From contig NZ_FZOW01000006.1 in the NCBI RefSeq assembly GCF_900188125.1, forward strand, positions 248,001 to 312,000: DNA of 64,000 nucleotides. Direction: 5' to 3'. The position numbers were made by a program, and so were the translations under genes. Positions within the stretch are counted from its first letter, which is position 1, and each line of letters opens with the position of its first letter. Below are positions 35,788 through 43,800 of this stretch, piece by piece. The notes below the pieces were generated by a model, which saw only the letters and a program-made list of their open reading frames with translations, ran no database searches and was not told the DNA's origin. The stretch comes from Rhodococcoides kyotonense (GTDB lineage Bacteria; Actinomycetota; Actinomycetes; Mycobacteriales; Mycobacteriaceae).

Positions 35788-36642
35788 ATGACGCAGATGA
35801 CGGTCTTGGCAATAGGTGGGACGGGGGAATCGCACCCGGCCGATCACCGCACCGCCGTGACCGGCATTCTGCGACACGTCACCGACGATCTGGACGGCCG
35901 ATTCACCGCGAGGTGGGTCGGCTATCCGGCGTCGTACGGTCCTGTCGCGGTCGGTGGATTGAGTTACGAGCAGAGCACACGCGTCGGAGTACGACGGTTG
36001 ATCTCCGCGATCGCCGAGGCCAAGGGCCCGATCGCCCTGATCGGCTATTCGCAAGGCTGCTCGGTGGTCCGGGAAGTGCTGGGCCGGATGACGTCGGGCG
36101 AACTCGAGGCGGGATCCGTCGTTGCTGCCGGGTTGATCTCCGATCCGCAGCAACCGGCAGGCGTCGCCCCAGGGTGCGGCGGCAGTGGCGTCGCCGGGCT
36201 TGGACCGGATCTGCCCGACGCGGTAGCGGTGACCTGGATCGGACATCCACAGGACATGATCTGCAACGCCAGCGACGACAGCTACATCCGCGACATCGCC
36301 GACCTGACGCGCACCATGTCGTTCCGGACCGCGAAGAACTGGTTGCGTGCACTGTGGATCCTGTTGCGCACCAACGGTTTCCAGAACGCAGGCAAGACTC
36401 ACCTGACGCCCAGGCAATGGCTCCGCGATGTTCGACGCGTCCGCACCGCCACCGGCGAGCTGCGCGGGTATCTGCCGTGCACGCTGACGTGGCATCGCCT
36501 GAGGGTGTCGAACCCGTCGGGCAATCGCCACGTCGCGTACGCGAGCGAACCGTTCGACGCGAGTGGTCTGACCGGATGTCAGATTCTCGCGCAATGGCTC
36601 CAGGTGCAGGCCACATTCGGTGGATACGAGCTTGCGGCCTAA
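35788..36642 (+). CDS. Alpha/beta hydrolase, PE-PPE/lysin-B-like
   Basis: A 284-residue serine hydrolase. The nucleophile elbow is LIGYSQGCSVV (Ser88); the oxyanion-side strand is VLAIGGTGES, and an acidic residue lies in TWIGHPQDMICN, with His candidates in the tail. The combination G-Y-S-Q-G plus CN-x-D resembles cutinase, PE-PPE and mycobacteriophage lysin B enzymes, which cut ester bonds of mycolyl-arabinogalactan or lipids. No signal peptide is seen with the ATG at 35,788, so it is cytosolic or phage-like in export. No phage genes surround it. Converges on the SRPBCC gene with 4-bp overlap. Confidence 0.7.
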   Translation: MTQMTVLAIGGTGESHPADHRTAVTGILRHVTDDLDGRFTARWVGYPASYGPVAVGGLSYEQSTRVGVRRLISAIAEAKGPIALIGYSQGCSVVREVLGRMTSGELEAGSVVAAGLISDPQQPAGVAPGCGGSGVAGLGPDLPDAVAVTWIGHPQDMICNASDDSYIRDIADLTRTMSFRTAKNWLRALWILLRTNGFQNAGKTHLTPRQWLRDVRRVRTATGELRGYLPCTLTWHRLRVSNPSGNRHVAYASEPFDASGLTGCQILAQWLQVQATFGGYELAA

Positions 36643-37100
36643 CTCTTCTCGGCTTGGGTCTTCAGCTGAGCGAGGCCCTTCTCGAAGTCCTTCCCGACGA
36701 CCTTGTCCATGGGGAAGATCTTGCCCACGATGGTGAAGAACAGGTTGTTCTTGCCCGTCATGGCCCACGTGACCTCGGCGCCGTCGGCTCCGGGATCGAT
36801 GGTGAACGTGGTGATGTTGGTGGCCTTGAACGGCTTGGTGAAATTCAACGTCAGCCCCACGAGCTGACCCGGCTTGGACTCCGTGATCGTCATGTTGCCC
36901 GCGCCTGCTTTACGGTTGCCCGACCAGGCGTACGACGCTCCGACTCCCCTGTCGGGTCCGGTGTAGGTGCGCTGTAGATCGGGGTCGGCATCCTCCCACG
37001 GTGACCAGGTGCGCCAGTTGTGGAAGTTGTCCAGCAGTTCGTGAATCTTCTCGGGTGACGCGGCGATGGTGGTCTTGCGCTCGACCAGGAAGGTGCTCAT
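36639..37100 (-). CDS. SRPBCC-family lipid/ligand-binding protein
   Basis: A 153-residue polyketide-cyclase/START-like protein. The family pattern is VERKTTIAASPEKIHELLDN then FHNWRTWSPWEDADPDLQRTY, GASYAWSGN and the C-terminal helix VGKIFPMDKVVGKDFEKGLA. Such proteins bind hydrophobic ligands in a deep cavity; the ligand is unknown. It starts 14 bp after the VOC gene stop and is probably co-transcribed with it. Confidence 0.87.
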   Translation of the reverse strand: MSTFLVERKTTIAASPEKIHELLDNFHNWRTWSPWEDADPDLQRTYTGPDRGVGASYAWSGNRKAGAGNMTITESKPGQLVGLTLNFTKPFKATNITTFTIDPGADGAEVTWAMTGKNNLFFTIVGKIFPMDKVVGKDFEKGLAQLKTQAEKS

Positions 37101-37113
37101 GCGCGAATGGTAA

Positions 37114-37479
37114 TCAGTTGCGCCGACATAGGCAGAAGATGTGGCCCACCGGATCACGAAACACCGTGAAACCGGGATGGTTCTCGTTGCCTTCGAGCTT
37201 CGTCGCGCCGAGGCCGAGTACGTAGTCCTCGCTGGCGGCCATGTCGTCGACGACGAGGTCGAGGTGGATCTTGATGCCGTCAGACGGCCAGTCCAGCGGC
37301 ACGAAATCGGGTGCCTTCTGGAACGCGAGCCGTAACTCACCCGGGCCCTGGAGCACGGTCCAACTGTCGTCGGTGCTCGCGATCTTCCAGCCCAGCACCT
37401 TGCCGTAGAACGTGGCGAGCGCTTCGGTGTCGGGGCAGTCGAGGACGGTGTAGTCGACGTCGATCTTGGGTGCGGTCAT
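37114..37479 (-). CDS. VOC-superfamily glyoxalase/dioxygenase-like protein
   Basis: A 121-residue single VOC domain. Residues DVDYTVLDCPDTEALATFYG and HPGFTVFRDPVGHIFCLC carry the usual paired beta-alpha-beta modules; His in KIHLDLVV and the acidic residue near the C terminus are the family's metal-ligand positions. Activity (glyoxalase, resistance protein or isomerase) cannot be decided. First gene of a leftward pair with the SRPBCC gene; its upstream region holds the palindromic repeats at 37,498-37,605. Confidence 0.85.
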   Translation of the reverse strand: MTAPKIDVDYTVLDCPDTEALATFYGKVLGWKIASTDDSWTVLQGPGELRLAFQKAPDFVPLDWPSDGIKIHLDLVVDDMAASEDYVLGLGATKLEGNENHPGFTVFRDPVGHIFCLCRRN

Positions 37480-37497
37480 GACACACAGTCTTCAACG

Positions 37498-37545
37498 CAT
37501 GAATGGCGCTTTCAAGCTATCTGTCAGCTTGAAAGCGCCATCGAT
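37498..37545. repeat. Palindromic repeat A, intact copy
   Basis: A perfect hairpin: 16-nt arms ATGGCGCTTTCAAGCT (37,503-37,518) and its reverse complement (37,526-37,541) with loop ATCTGTC. It is preceded by GCATGA, as is the second copy 76 bp further on. Lies upstream of the VOC gene and downstream of nothing convergent, so it is not an ordinary terminator. It looks like a REP-type extragenic element. Confidence 0.75.
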
Positions 37546-37572
37546 GCGGCCCGGCCGTGCACCCCCCGAGCG

Positions 37573-37605
37573 CATGAATGGCGCATCCAAGCTATCTGTC
37601 AGCTT
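37573..37605. repeat. Palindromic repeat A, second copy (left part, interrupted by the IS)
   Basis: Starts CATGAATGGCGCATCC and AAGCTATCTGTCAGCTT like copy one, sharing the loop ATCTGTC. The right arm continues only after the insertion element, at 39,045. With the IS removed and one CTT kept, arms of 17 nt pair with a single mismatch. The arm sequence differs from copy one (GCATCC versus GCTTTC), but the differences compensate on both arms in most positions, as expected if the hairpin itself is maintained. Confidence 0.7.
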
Positions 37606-37644
37606 TGCACTGGGCCCCGGAAGTTGGACTGGCTAATCGAAAGT

Positions 37645-38499
37645 CTAGGCGGCGAGGGTCTGGGCCCGGTAGTGCACCGGGCTCAGGCCTTCGAGCCGTA
37701 GGGATATCCGGTCGTTGTTGTACCAGTGGATGTACTGGTGGACCGCGGTGATCAACGCCTCGATGTTCAGGTAACGGACGTGATGGAACGCTTCCTCTTT
37801 GAGATGGCCGAAGAAGTTCTCGATCATCGCGTTGTCATGGCAGTTTCCTTTACGTGACATCGACTGCACCGCGCCGCAATTGGCGATCAAGGCCCGCCAG
37901 GTCACGTGCTGATACTGAAAGCCTTGATCCGAGTGCACCAACGGTGCCTCGCCGTCGTCGAGCGTGGCGATCGCATCGACGAGCGAGGTGTTGGTCAGCT
38001 GCAGGCTCGGCGATATCCCGATCGAGTAGGCGATGATCTGGCGATCGAACAAATCCATCACCGGCGACAGGTACGCCTTCTCGTCACCGACCCGGAACTC
38101 GGTGACGTCGGTGACCCACTTCTGATTCGGCTGCGTGGCGGAGAAGTCCCGGTCGAGCAGGTTCTGTGCGACCGCACCGACCTCCCCCTGGTAGGAGACG
38201 TAGCGCCGTCTGCGGCGCACCGGGCAGTGCAGCCCGAGCACACGCATCAGCTTCAGTACCGTCTTCTTCGCCACCCGCCAGCCCTTGTTCTTCAGGGTGC
38301 GGTGAACAGGGCGGTGCCCGTACCTGTTGTGACTGCCGGAGAACACCGAGGTGATCTCGGCCTTCAACGCTGCATGCTTGTCCGGCCGACCGAGCCGGGA
38401 CTGGTGATAGAAGAACGTCGAGCGGGCCAGCCCGGCAACATCGAGCAGCACATCAAGGCGATACTGCGCCCTGAGGGAGACGACAGCGGTGACCTTCAC
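37645..38499 (-). CDS. IS3-family transposase OrfB (DDE integrase)
   Basis: A 284-residue rve-type transposase catalytic subunit. The DDE triad is Asp131 (WVTDVTEF), Asp191 (VHSDQGFQY) and Glu227 (NAMIENFFGHLKEE), with the DD(35)E spacing of retroviral-like integrases. An N-terminal HTH_21 segment (RSTFFYHQSRLGR, RYGHRPVHRTL) precedes it. It starts at GTG 38,499, overlapping the OrfA stop as GTGA; production as a frameshift OrfAB fusion is usual in this family, but no classic A6G slippery run is visible here. Confidence 0.95.
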   Translation of the reverse strand: MKVTAVVSLRAQYRLDVLLDVAGLARSTFFYHQSRLGRPDKHAALKAEITSVFSGSHNRYGHRPVHRTLKNKGWRVAKKTVLKLMRVLGLHCPVRRRRRYVSYQGEVGAVAQNLLDRDFSATQPNQKWVTDVTEFRVGDEKAYLSPVMDLFDRQIIAYSIGISPSLQLTNTSLVDAIATLDDGEAPLVHSDQGFQYQHVTWRALIANCGAVQSMSRKGNCHDNAMIENFFGHLKEEAFHHVRYLNIEALITAVHQYIHWYNNDRISLRLEGLSPVHYRAQTLAA

Positions 38500-38984
38500 C
38501 GTCGTTTCTGATCCCTCAAGGCCCTCAATTTTCCCAGGTACGCCACCTGCGTCCGCAGTCGCTCGTTCTCGGCCCGCAACTGCTCGAGTTCGGAAGCATC
38601 GGCGGCCGCAGAACCCGGCGGGGCAGGCGGACGACCCCGACGTTTCGAACGCAGACCATCAGCGCCCTCGCTGCGGTAGATCCGCACCCACGGATCGATG
38701 ATCTTCGCCGACGACAGTCCGTACTCGCGGGCGAGTTCGATTCTGCTCTCCCCGGCCAACACTCGTTGCACCACAGTGAGTTTGAACTCTTGCGAGAACC
38801 TCGTCCGGTCCGGTTTCTCTGTCAACGCCGTCCTCCCACGAACCCGCCACCGCTTGTGCAGCTCCGCCGCTGCGCCCTTGCTGACGCTCAGCTTGCCGGC
38901 CACCCACACCGAGCCCCGGCCATCCTCGAACAACGCTACCGCCGCCGACCGCTGATCCTCGGTAAGTGAACTACTCGCACGCAT
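38496..38984 (-). CDS. IS3-family transposase OrfA (DNA-binding)
   Basis: A 162-residue protein with two helix-turn-helix regions (about residues 10-55, VAGKLSVSKGAAAELHKRW; and 65-110, RVLAGESRIELAREYGLS) and a C-terminal leucine-zipper-like coiled coil SELEQLRAENERLRTQV. This double-HTH form is the IS150-group type. It recognises the terminal inverted repeats and pairs with OrfB. Confidence 0.93.
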   Translation of the reverse strand: MRASSSLTEDQRSAAVALFEDGRGSVWVAGKLSVSKGAAAELHKRWRVRGRTALTEKPDRTRFSQEFKLTVVQRVLAGESRIELAREYGLSSAKIIDPWVRIYRSEGADGLRSKRRGRPPAPPGSAAADASELEQLRAENERLRTQVAYLGKLRALRDQKRR

Positions 38985-39044
38985 ACAACTGCTCCCCTCG
39001 AGTCGGAACTGAATTTCTCAGTCCAACTTCCGGGGAGCAGTGCA

Positions 39045-39063
39045 CTTCGATGCGCCATTCAAG
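39045..39063. repeat. Palindromic repeat A, second copy (right arm after the IS)
   Basis: CTTCGATGCGCCATTCAAG completes the hairpin begun at 37,577: GATGCGCCATT pairs with AATGGCGCATC. The first three bases are the CTT target duplication. Ends just before the mycolyltransferase stop codon. Confidence 0.65.
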
Positions 39064-39069
39064 CAAATT

Positions 39070-40056
39070 TTACTGCCCCAACGCCGGTGCGAACGTCGTG
39101 AACCACGCGTCGTGCAGGTGCTCTTCCCAGAAGTTCCACCAATGCGTGCCGGTGCCCGTGATGCGGACCTCGGGGTTGATGCCTGCTGCGCGGAGTGCGG
39201 CGACGTAGGCGCGGCTGCTCAGGCCCGATGCGGTCTCGAGCGGAACCATCTGTGCGAACTTGACCGGATCGAACTGTGCGGACACTGGGTTGACCGTGGG
39301 ATCGGTCAGCGGCGAACCGGTGCCTGCGGAGACGAAGACTGCGGTGTTGCGCAATGCCGCGGTGTTACGCAGCGGGTCGTTGTAGCGCCACGCGTCGGAC
39401 GGCCATGCGCCCCACATGTTGCGGGCGTTGCCACCCATTTCGCCGACGGAGACCTGGATGCCCTGGGCGTAGCCGGGGCTGCTGGCCGACGGGTACCCGC
39501 TGAACGACGCGACGGCCTTGTAGAAGTCGGGGTGGTGAGCTGCGAGGTTGAGCGCGGAGGTTCCGCTCATCGACAAGCCGGCGATCGCGTTGTTGACGCC
39601 GTCGCTGCCGAACTGTGCGGCCATGACCGGCGGAAGCTCCTGCGTCAGGAAGGTTTCCCACTTGACGACGCCCAGCTTGGGATCGGGCTGCTGCCAGTCG
39701 GTGTAGAACGTGCCACCGCCTCCGAACGGGATGACGACGTTGACGTGCTTGTCGGCGAAGAACTGCTCGACGTCCGTCTCGATGAGCCAGCCGTTGTTGT
39801 CGTCGGGCGCGCGGAGTCCGTCGAGCAGGTAGATCGTCGGGGCCGGGCCTTCGCCTGCTGCCTTCAGAACCTTGACGGGGATGTCCTTGTTCATCGCGTC
39901 GGAGTGGACGTAGACGAGCGCGGAGTCCGCCTGTGCGACTCCGGTGCCGAGGAATATCGCACCGAACGCCGCGATCAACACGGTCACGAGTCCCGCCACG
40001 AGGCTGGAGCGCAGCCTGCGGAGTGACCCGGGAACACTGCGGGCACGAGTAAGCAT
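39070..40056 (-). CDS. Antigen-85-type mycolyltransferase/esterase
   Basis: A 328-residue exported alpha/beta hydrolase. A long Sec signal with a basic start (RARSVPGSLRRLRSSL) ends at about Ala43 (AQADS). The catalytic elbow is IAGLSMSGTSAL (Ser164); the catalytic His is in GTGTHWWNFW, in the same place as HSWPYW of Ag85. TIYLLDGLRAPDDNNGW and YTDWQQPDP are family features. These enzymes transfer mycolic acid between trehalose monomycolate and arabinogalactan, which places the organism among mycolata. The IS element lies 25 bp beyond its stop. Confidence 0.92.
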   Translation of the reverse strand: MLTRARSVPGSLRRLRSSLVAGLVTVLIAAFGAIFLGTGVAQADSALVYVHSDAMNKDIPVKVLKAAGEGPAPTIYLLDGLRAPDDNNGWLIETDVEQFFADKHVNVVIPFGGGGTFYTDWQQPDPKLGVVKWETFLTQELPPVMAAQFGSDGVNNAIAGLSMSGTSALNLAAHHPDFYKAVASFSGYPSASSPGYAQGIQVSVGEMGGNARNMWGAWPSDAWRYNDPLRNTAALRNTAVFVSAGTGSPLTDPTVNPVSAQFDPVKFAQMVPLETASGLSSRAYVAALRAAGINPEVRITGTGTHWWNFWEEHLHDAWFTTFAPALGQ

Positions 40057-40160
40057 CGAGAAGTCCCTTTTCGTCCGATCCGACCGACCTTCGGGAGGCA
40101 GGGTAACAGGGAAATAACGCGGGCGCCTCTTCGTCGTCGACGCTGAGCAGGGCTAAGAAA

Positions 40161-42047
40161 TCAGACGATCCACCACGCCGCGTACGGCGGGATCCACAGC
40201 GATCCGTCTGAAAAGACGAGTTCGTGCTGCGACAACACCTCACGAGGCTCGGTCAGTCCGAGCTCCCCGAGACGACCAGCAGAGAACGGCCGATGCTCAC
40301 CTGTGACGTTGAAGAGTCCGACGAAGTTGCCACTCGGATGCCGACGCGCAATCGCGAGCACGCCGTCGTCGACGTCACCGAGCACCTCGACGGGAGCCTC
40401 GGCATGCAACATCGGAAGCCCCTTGCGCACAGCGGCGATGCGGGCGATACCGTCGAACACCCGTTGCGCGTCGGAGCCCTCGTCGAACCGCCCGGCACGA
40501 TCCGCGTCGGTCACACGCGGCCGATGTACCCACCGATTGTCGTCCGAGTGGCCCGGTTCGCTCGACCACAGGGCGTCGCCCGGCGAACCGATTTCGTCGC
40601 CACTCCAGACGACGGGAATGCCGCCCCACGCGGCAACGATGGCGTGCGCCAGGAAGATTCGTGCGAATGCACCGTCGGGATCCTTGCGCGACGGCCCGAG
40701 CCCCGTCAGCGCTGCCGCGGTTCCACTGATCCTGCGGTCTCCGGTCTCGCGATTGTGCTGGAAGACAAGCCCTTCGGACCACGATCCCTCGAATTCACCG
40801 GAGTACCAGTCGGCCAGGAAGTGCCGATGCCCCTCGCCGGTGATGCCCTTGCCCGCCGCGTCACCGTCGTCGATGGCCCAACCGATGTCGTCGTGGCATC
40901 GGACGTAGGTAACCCAGGTTCCGCTCGGCGGTGTCGGCGGCAGCGATCCGAGTGCATGACGCGCGAGATCCGCACTGCCGGAGGCCAACATCGACCAGAC
41001 GTGCACCATCAGACTGTTGTGGTACGCGATGTCGGACACCTTGCCGGTGTGCCGCCCGAGTCCCAGATACGGCAGAAGATCACGTGGACCGACGATCGCC
41101 TCCGCCTTGAACAGCGTTGCCGGCGATGCGATTCGAGCCGTCGCACGCAGAGCTTGAGTGATCGCATGCACCTCGGGTTGATTCTGACAATTGGTGCCGA
41201 GCCGCTTCCACAGAAACGCGATCGCATCGAGACGCAGCACTTCGACGCCCAGGTTCGCCAGATGGATGACGATGTCGGCGAATTCGAGCAACACTGCCGG
41301 GTTGGTCCAGTTCAGATCCCACTGCCACTCGTTGAACGTCGTCCAGACCCATTCACCGAGTTCGTCGTCGAACGTGAAGTTGCCGGGCGCGAAGTCCGGG
41401 AACACCTCGGGCAGCGTGGTCTCGAACGCGTCGGGCGTCGCACGATCGGGATAGATGTGGAAGTACTCGCGGTAGGTCGCGTCGCCCGCACACGCCTTCG
41501 CGGCCCAGTCATGCTCACGCGCAACGTGATTGAGAACCAGATCGACGACGAGACTGATTCCCTTGCCGCGCAACGTCGTCGCGAGATCGCGTAGGTCGTC
41601 GTTCGTTCCGAGATCGGGACGGACGGACCGATAGTCCATGACGGCGTACCCACCGTCGCTGTCGCCGGGCCTCGGATTCAAGAGCGGCATCAGATGGAGG
41701 TAGGTCACGCCGAGATCGGTGAGGTGATCGAGCCTGTCCGCCATGCCTTTCAGCGTCTCGCCGTAGCGGTCGACGTAGCAGGCGTACCCGAACATGTCGG
41801 GCTGCTGGAACCAGTCGGGCTGCAGCAGACGCCGATCGTCCAGCTGGTGCAGATCGTCAGGGCGATCCACGAAACCCTGCGCGGCGACGGCCACGAGCGC
41901 GGCAGCTACCGCGTCGGGATCCGGAAACAGAGTGGTGACGGCGTCGTGCAGATCGGGCCACCAGCGCTCGAGACGGAGTTCGAACGTTGCGCGTCGATGT
42001 TCGGGAAGATCCGACAGGATCTCGCGTGCCGCCTCGGGGAGAGCCAT
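40161..42047 (-). CDS. Amylosucrase-like GH13 glucosyltransferase
   Basis: A 628-residue glycoside hydrolase family 13 enzyme. The four conserved regions are VVDLVLNH, VLRLDAIAF (nucleophile Asp), FKAEAIVG (acid/base Glu) and CHDDIGW. The extended N-terminal helical domain (LPEHRRATFELRLERWWPDL) and the GYACYVDRYGETL motif point to amylosucrase, which makes glucan from sucrose or glycogen. ATG 42,047 is preferred over an upstream GTG. Divergent from the SDR gene, 35 bp between starts. A 103-bp gap precedes the mycolyltransferase. Confidence 0.88.
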   Translation of the reverse strand: MALPEAAREILSDLPEHRRATFELRLERWWPDLHDAVTTLFPDPDAVAAALVAVAAQGFVDRPDDLHQLDDRRLLQPDWFQQPDMFGYACYVDRYGETLKGMADRLDHLTDLGVTYLHLMPLLNPRPGDSDGGYAVMDYRSVRPDLGTNDDLRDLATTLRGKGISLVVDLVLNHVAREHDWAAKACAGDATYREYFHIYPDRATPDAFETTLPEVFPDFAPGNFTFDDELGEWVWTTFNEWQWDLNWTNPAVLLEFADIVIHLANLGVEVLRLDAIAFLWKRLGTNCQNQPEVHAITQALRATARIASPATLFKAEAIVGPRDLLPYLGLGRHTGKVSDIAYHNSLMVHVWSMLASGSADLARHALGSLPPTPPSGTWVTYVRCHDDIGWAIDDGDAAGKGITGEGHRHFLADWYSGEFEGSWSEGLVFQHNRETGDRRISGTAAALTGLGPSRKDPDGAFARIFLAHAIVAAWGGIPVVWSGDEIGSPGDALWSSEPGHSDDNRWVHRPRVTDADRAGRFDEGSDAQRVFDGIARIAAVRKGLPMLHAEAPVEVLGDVDDGVLAIARRHPSGNFVGLFNVTGEHRPFSAGRLGELGLTEPREVLSQHELVFSDGSLWIPPYAAWWIV

Positions 42048-42082
42048 GCGTGCATCATGACACGACTGGGTACACACCCGTC

Positions 42083-43042
42083 ATGACCTCAGTGACGAGC
42101 ATCCTCGACACCGTCCTCGATCGCACCGTCGTCCCCGGCTACACCCGCATCGGCTCCGCGGTCCGCAGCCACTTCTGGCCCGCCGACCCCGTTCCGTTTC
42201 CCGCGCCCGTCGACATCGTCGTCACCGGCGCCAGCTCCGGCCTCGGCGCCGCGACGGCATCCCGTTTGGCCCAGCTCGGTGCTCGTGTGCACCTCGTCGG
42301 CCGTTCCGTCGAACGCCTCGATCAGTCTGCCGAGAAAATCCGACAGACCGTGCCCGACGCGGACCTCGTCGTGCGTCGGTGCGACGTCGGCGATCTCGAT
42401 TCGGTTGCCGAGTTCGTGACCACGCTCGCGTCGGAACTCACCGATCTGCATGCCGTCGTCCATTGCGCGGGCGTCATGCCCGACGCCCGCGAACTCACGC
42501 CGCAAGGCCACGAAACTGCCTTCGCGACGCATGTGCTCGGCCCCGTTGCGATGACCGTCGGATTACGAGAATTGTTCGACGCCGGATCCCGTGTCGTTTT
42601 CGTATCGAGTGGCGGGATGTATCCGGTTCCGTTGCGCACCAGGGACTTCGAGTTCGCCGACGGCAAGTACTCCGGCACCACCGCCTATGCTCGAACCAAG
42701 CGTATGCAGGTGGTGGTCACCGAGGAACTGGCCTCGCGGTTGAACGAGGAGAACGATCCCGTCGTGCACAGCATGCACCCAGGATGGGCGTCGACACCCG
42801 GTGTGACGGATTCGCTTCCTCTGTTCGACAAGGTCATGAAACCGCTGCTGCGCAGCCCGGCCGACGGTGCCGACACCATCGTCTGGCTCGCCGCGTCGGA
42901 CGAGGCCCTGACCAGTACCGGCAAGTTCTGGCACGACCGAGCCCAGCGCCCGACGCATTACCCCTCCTGGCGCGGGGACTCGCAGGACGCACGCGACGCA
43001 CTCTGGTCTACGGTCGTCGAGGCCACCGGGATCGAGCTATGA
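42083..43042 (+). CDS. Short-chain dehydrogenase/reductase
   Basis: A 319-residue classical SDR with an N-terminal extension of about 45 residues. The NAD(P) site is VTGASSGLGAATASRL, the NAG-like motif is HCAGVM, the catalytic set is Ser in FVSSGGMYP and YxxxK in YARTKRM. The N-terminal stretch (VVPGYTRIGSAVRSHFWPAD) and the late HPGWASTPGV match the dehydrogenase/reductase SDR-family-12-like proteins of actinobacteria. Substrate unknown. Converges on the VOC gene with 6-bp overlap. Confidence 0.88.
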   Translation: MTSVTSILDTVLDRTVVPGYTRIGSAVRSHFWPADPVPFPAPVDIVVTGASSGLGAATASRLAQLGARVHLVGRSVERLDQSAEKIRQTVPDADLVVRRCDVGDLDSVAEFVTTLASELTDLHAVVHCAGVMPDARELTPQGHETAFATHVLGPVAMTVGLRELFDAGSRVVFVSSGGMYPVPLRTRDFEFADGKYSGTTAYARTKRMQVVVTEELASRLNEENDPVVHSMHPGWASTPGVTDSLPLFDKVMKPLLRSPADGADTIVWLAASDEALTSTGKFWHDRAQRPTHYPSWRGDSQDARDALWSTVVEATGIEL

Positions 43043-43729
43043 CGTCGCGGTGACGACCCAGACATAGCCGTCGGGATCGGTGAAACTGTCCTCGGACGTG
43101 ACCGTCGCACCGGCGGCTTTCGCCTTGTCCAGCAGGGGGGCGATGTCGTCCGGCCCGGTGCGGTGTTCGAGAGTCAGGTTCGTGATCACGCCGCTCCCCT
43201 CGGCGACTCCCGCGTCTTTCGCCAGAGCCTTGCGCGTCATCAACCCCAGACGATGTGCGCCGTCCGCAGGCGCGAAGTCGATGTATTTGTCCCCGTAGTC
43301 CCTGTCGGTCGTCAGGCCGAGCGCTTCGTAGAACGCCTTCGACTTCTTCGGCGATTCGACGCCCAGCAGTGCCGCGATCTCGGTGGGCTTCGGCTCGGCG
43401 GCGGCCGGGCCGGTGTCCTTCTTGGTGGGCGCCGCGACCTTCCAGATCGAGCCGTCGGGTGCCTCGAAGACACCGGAGAACGCACCGAAGAGCATCTTTT
43501 TCGCGGGCTTCAACACGGTCGCGCCTGCGCGGGCCGCCGCGTCGACGACGGTCTGCACTTCGGTGGGCTGCTCGACGATGTAGGAGACCGTGTAGCCCTG
43601 GAACCCCGACGGCTTCTGATCCGCGTCGGCCACCCGGACGACGTCGGGGGCCACAGCGGCTGAGTAGAACCTACGAGCGATCTGAGGATCGTGCGCTCCG
43701 AGCGTGATTGCGTCCAGTGACAGTGTCAT
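43037..43729 (-). CDS. Two-domain VOC/glyoxalase-like protein
   Basis: A 230-residue protein with two VOC modules: residues 1-105 (LDAITLGAHDPQIARRFYSA, GVFEAPDGSIWKVA) and 115-230 (IAALLGVESPKKSKAFYEAL, DSFTDPDGYVWVV). A Pro/Ala/Lys-rich linker (TKKDTGPAAAEPKPT) joins them. Such tandem VOC proteins are usually annotated as glyoxalases or bleomycin-resistance-like; activity unproven. Confidence 0.87.
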   Translation of the reverse strand: MTLSLDAITLGAHDPQIARRFYSAAVAPDVVRVADADQKPSGFQGYTVSYIVEQPTEVQTVVDAAARAGATVLKPAKKMLFGAFSGVFEAPDGSIWKVAAPTKKDTGPAAAEPKPTEIAALLGVESPKKSKAFYEALGLTTDRDYGDKYIDFAPADGAHRLGLMTRKALAKDAGVAEGSGVITNLTLEHRTGPDDIAPLLDKAKAAGATVTSEDSFTDPDGYVWVVTATS

Positions 43730-43800
43730 GCGGATCAGGATAAATCGGGCGGAACGCTGAGTACTTCTCGATTCGTGATCGATGCCGTCACACTGTTGAC

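Larger units (their letters stand above)
37606..39044 (-). mobile_element. Intact IS3-family (IS150-group) insertion sequence
   Basis: A 1,439-bp element. The ends are imperfect inverted repeats: 26 nt beginning TGCACTG at 37,606 and, reverse-complemented, TGCACTG at 39,044, matching at 24 of 26 positions (CCCCGGAAGTTGGACTG is shared). A 3-bp direct duplication CTT flanks it (37,603-37,605 and 39,045-39,047), as expected for this family. Both transposase frames are open, so the copy may be active and recent. It sits in the arm of palindromic repeat A, 25 bp after the mycolyltransferase stop. Confidence 0.93.
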
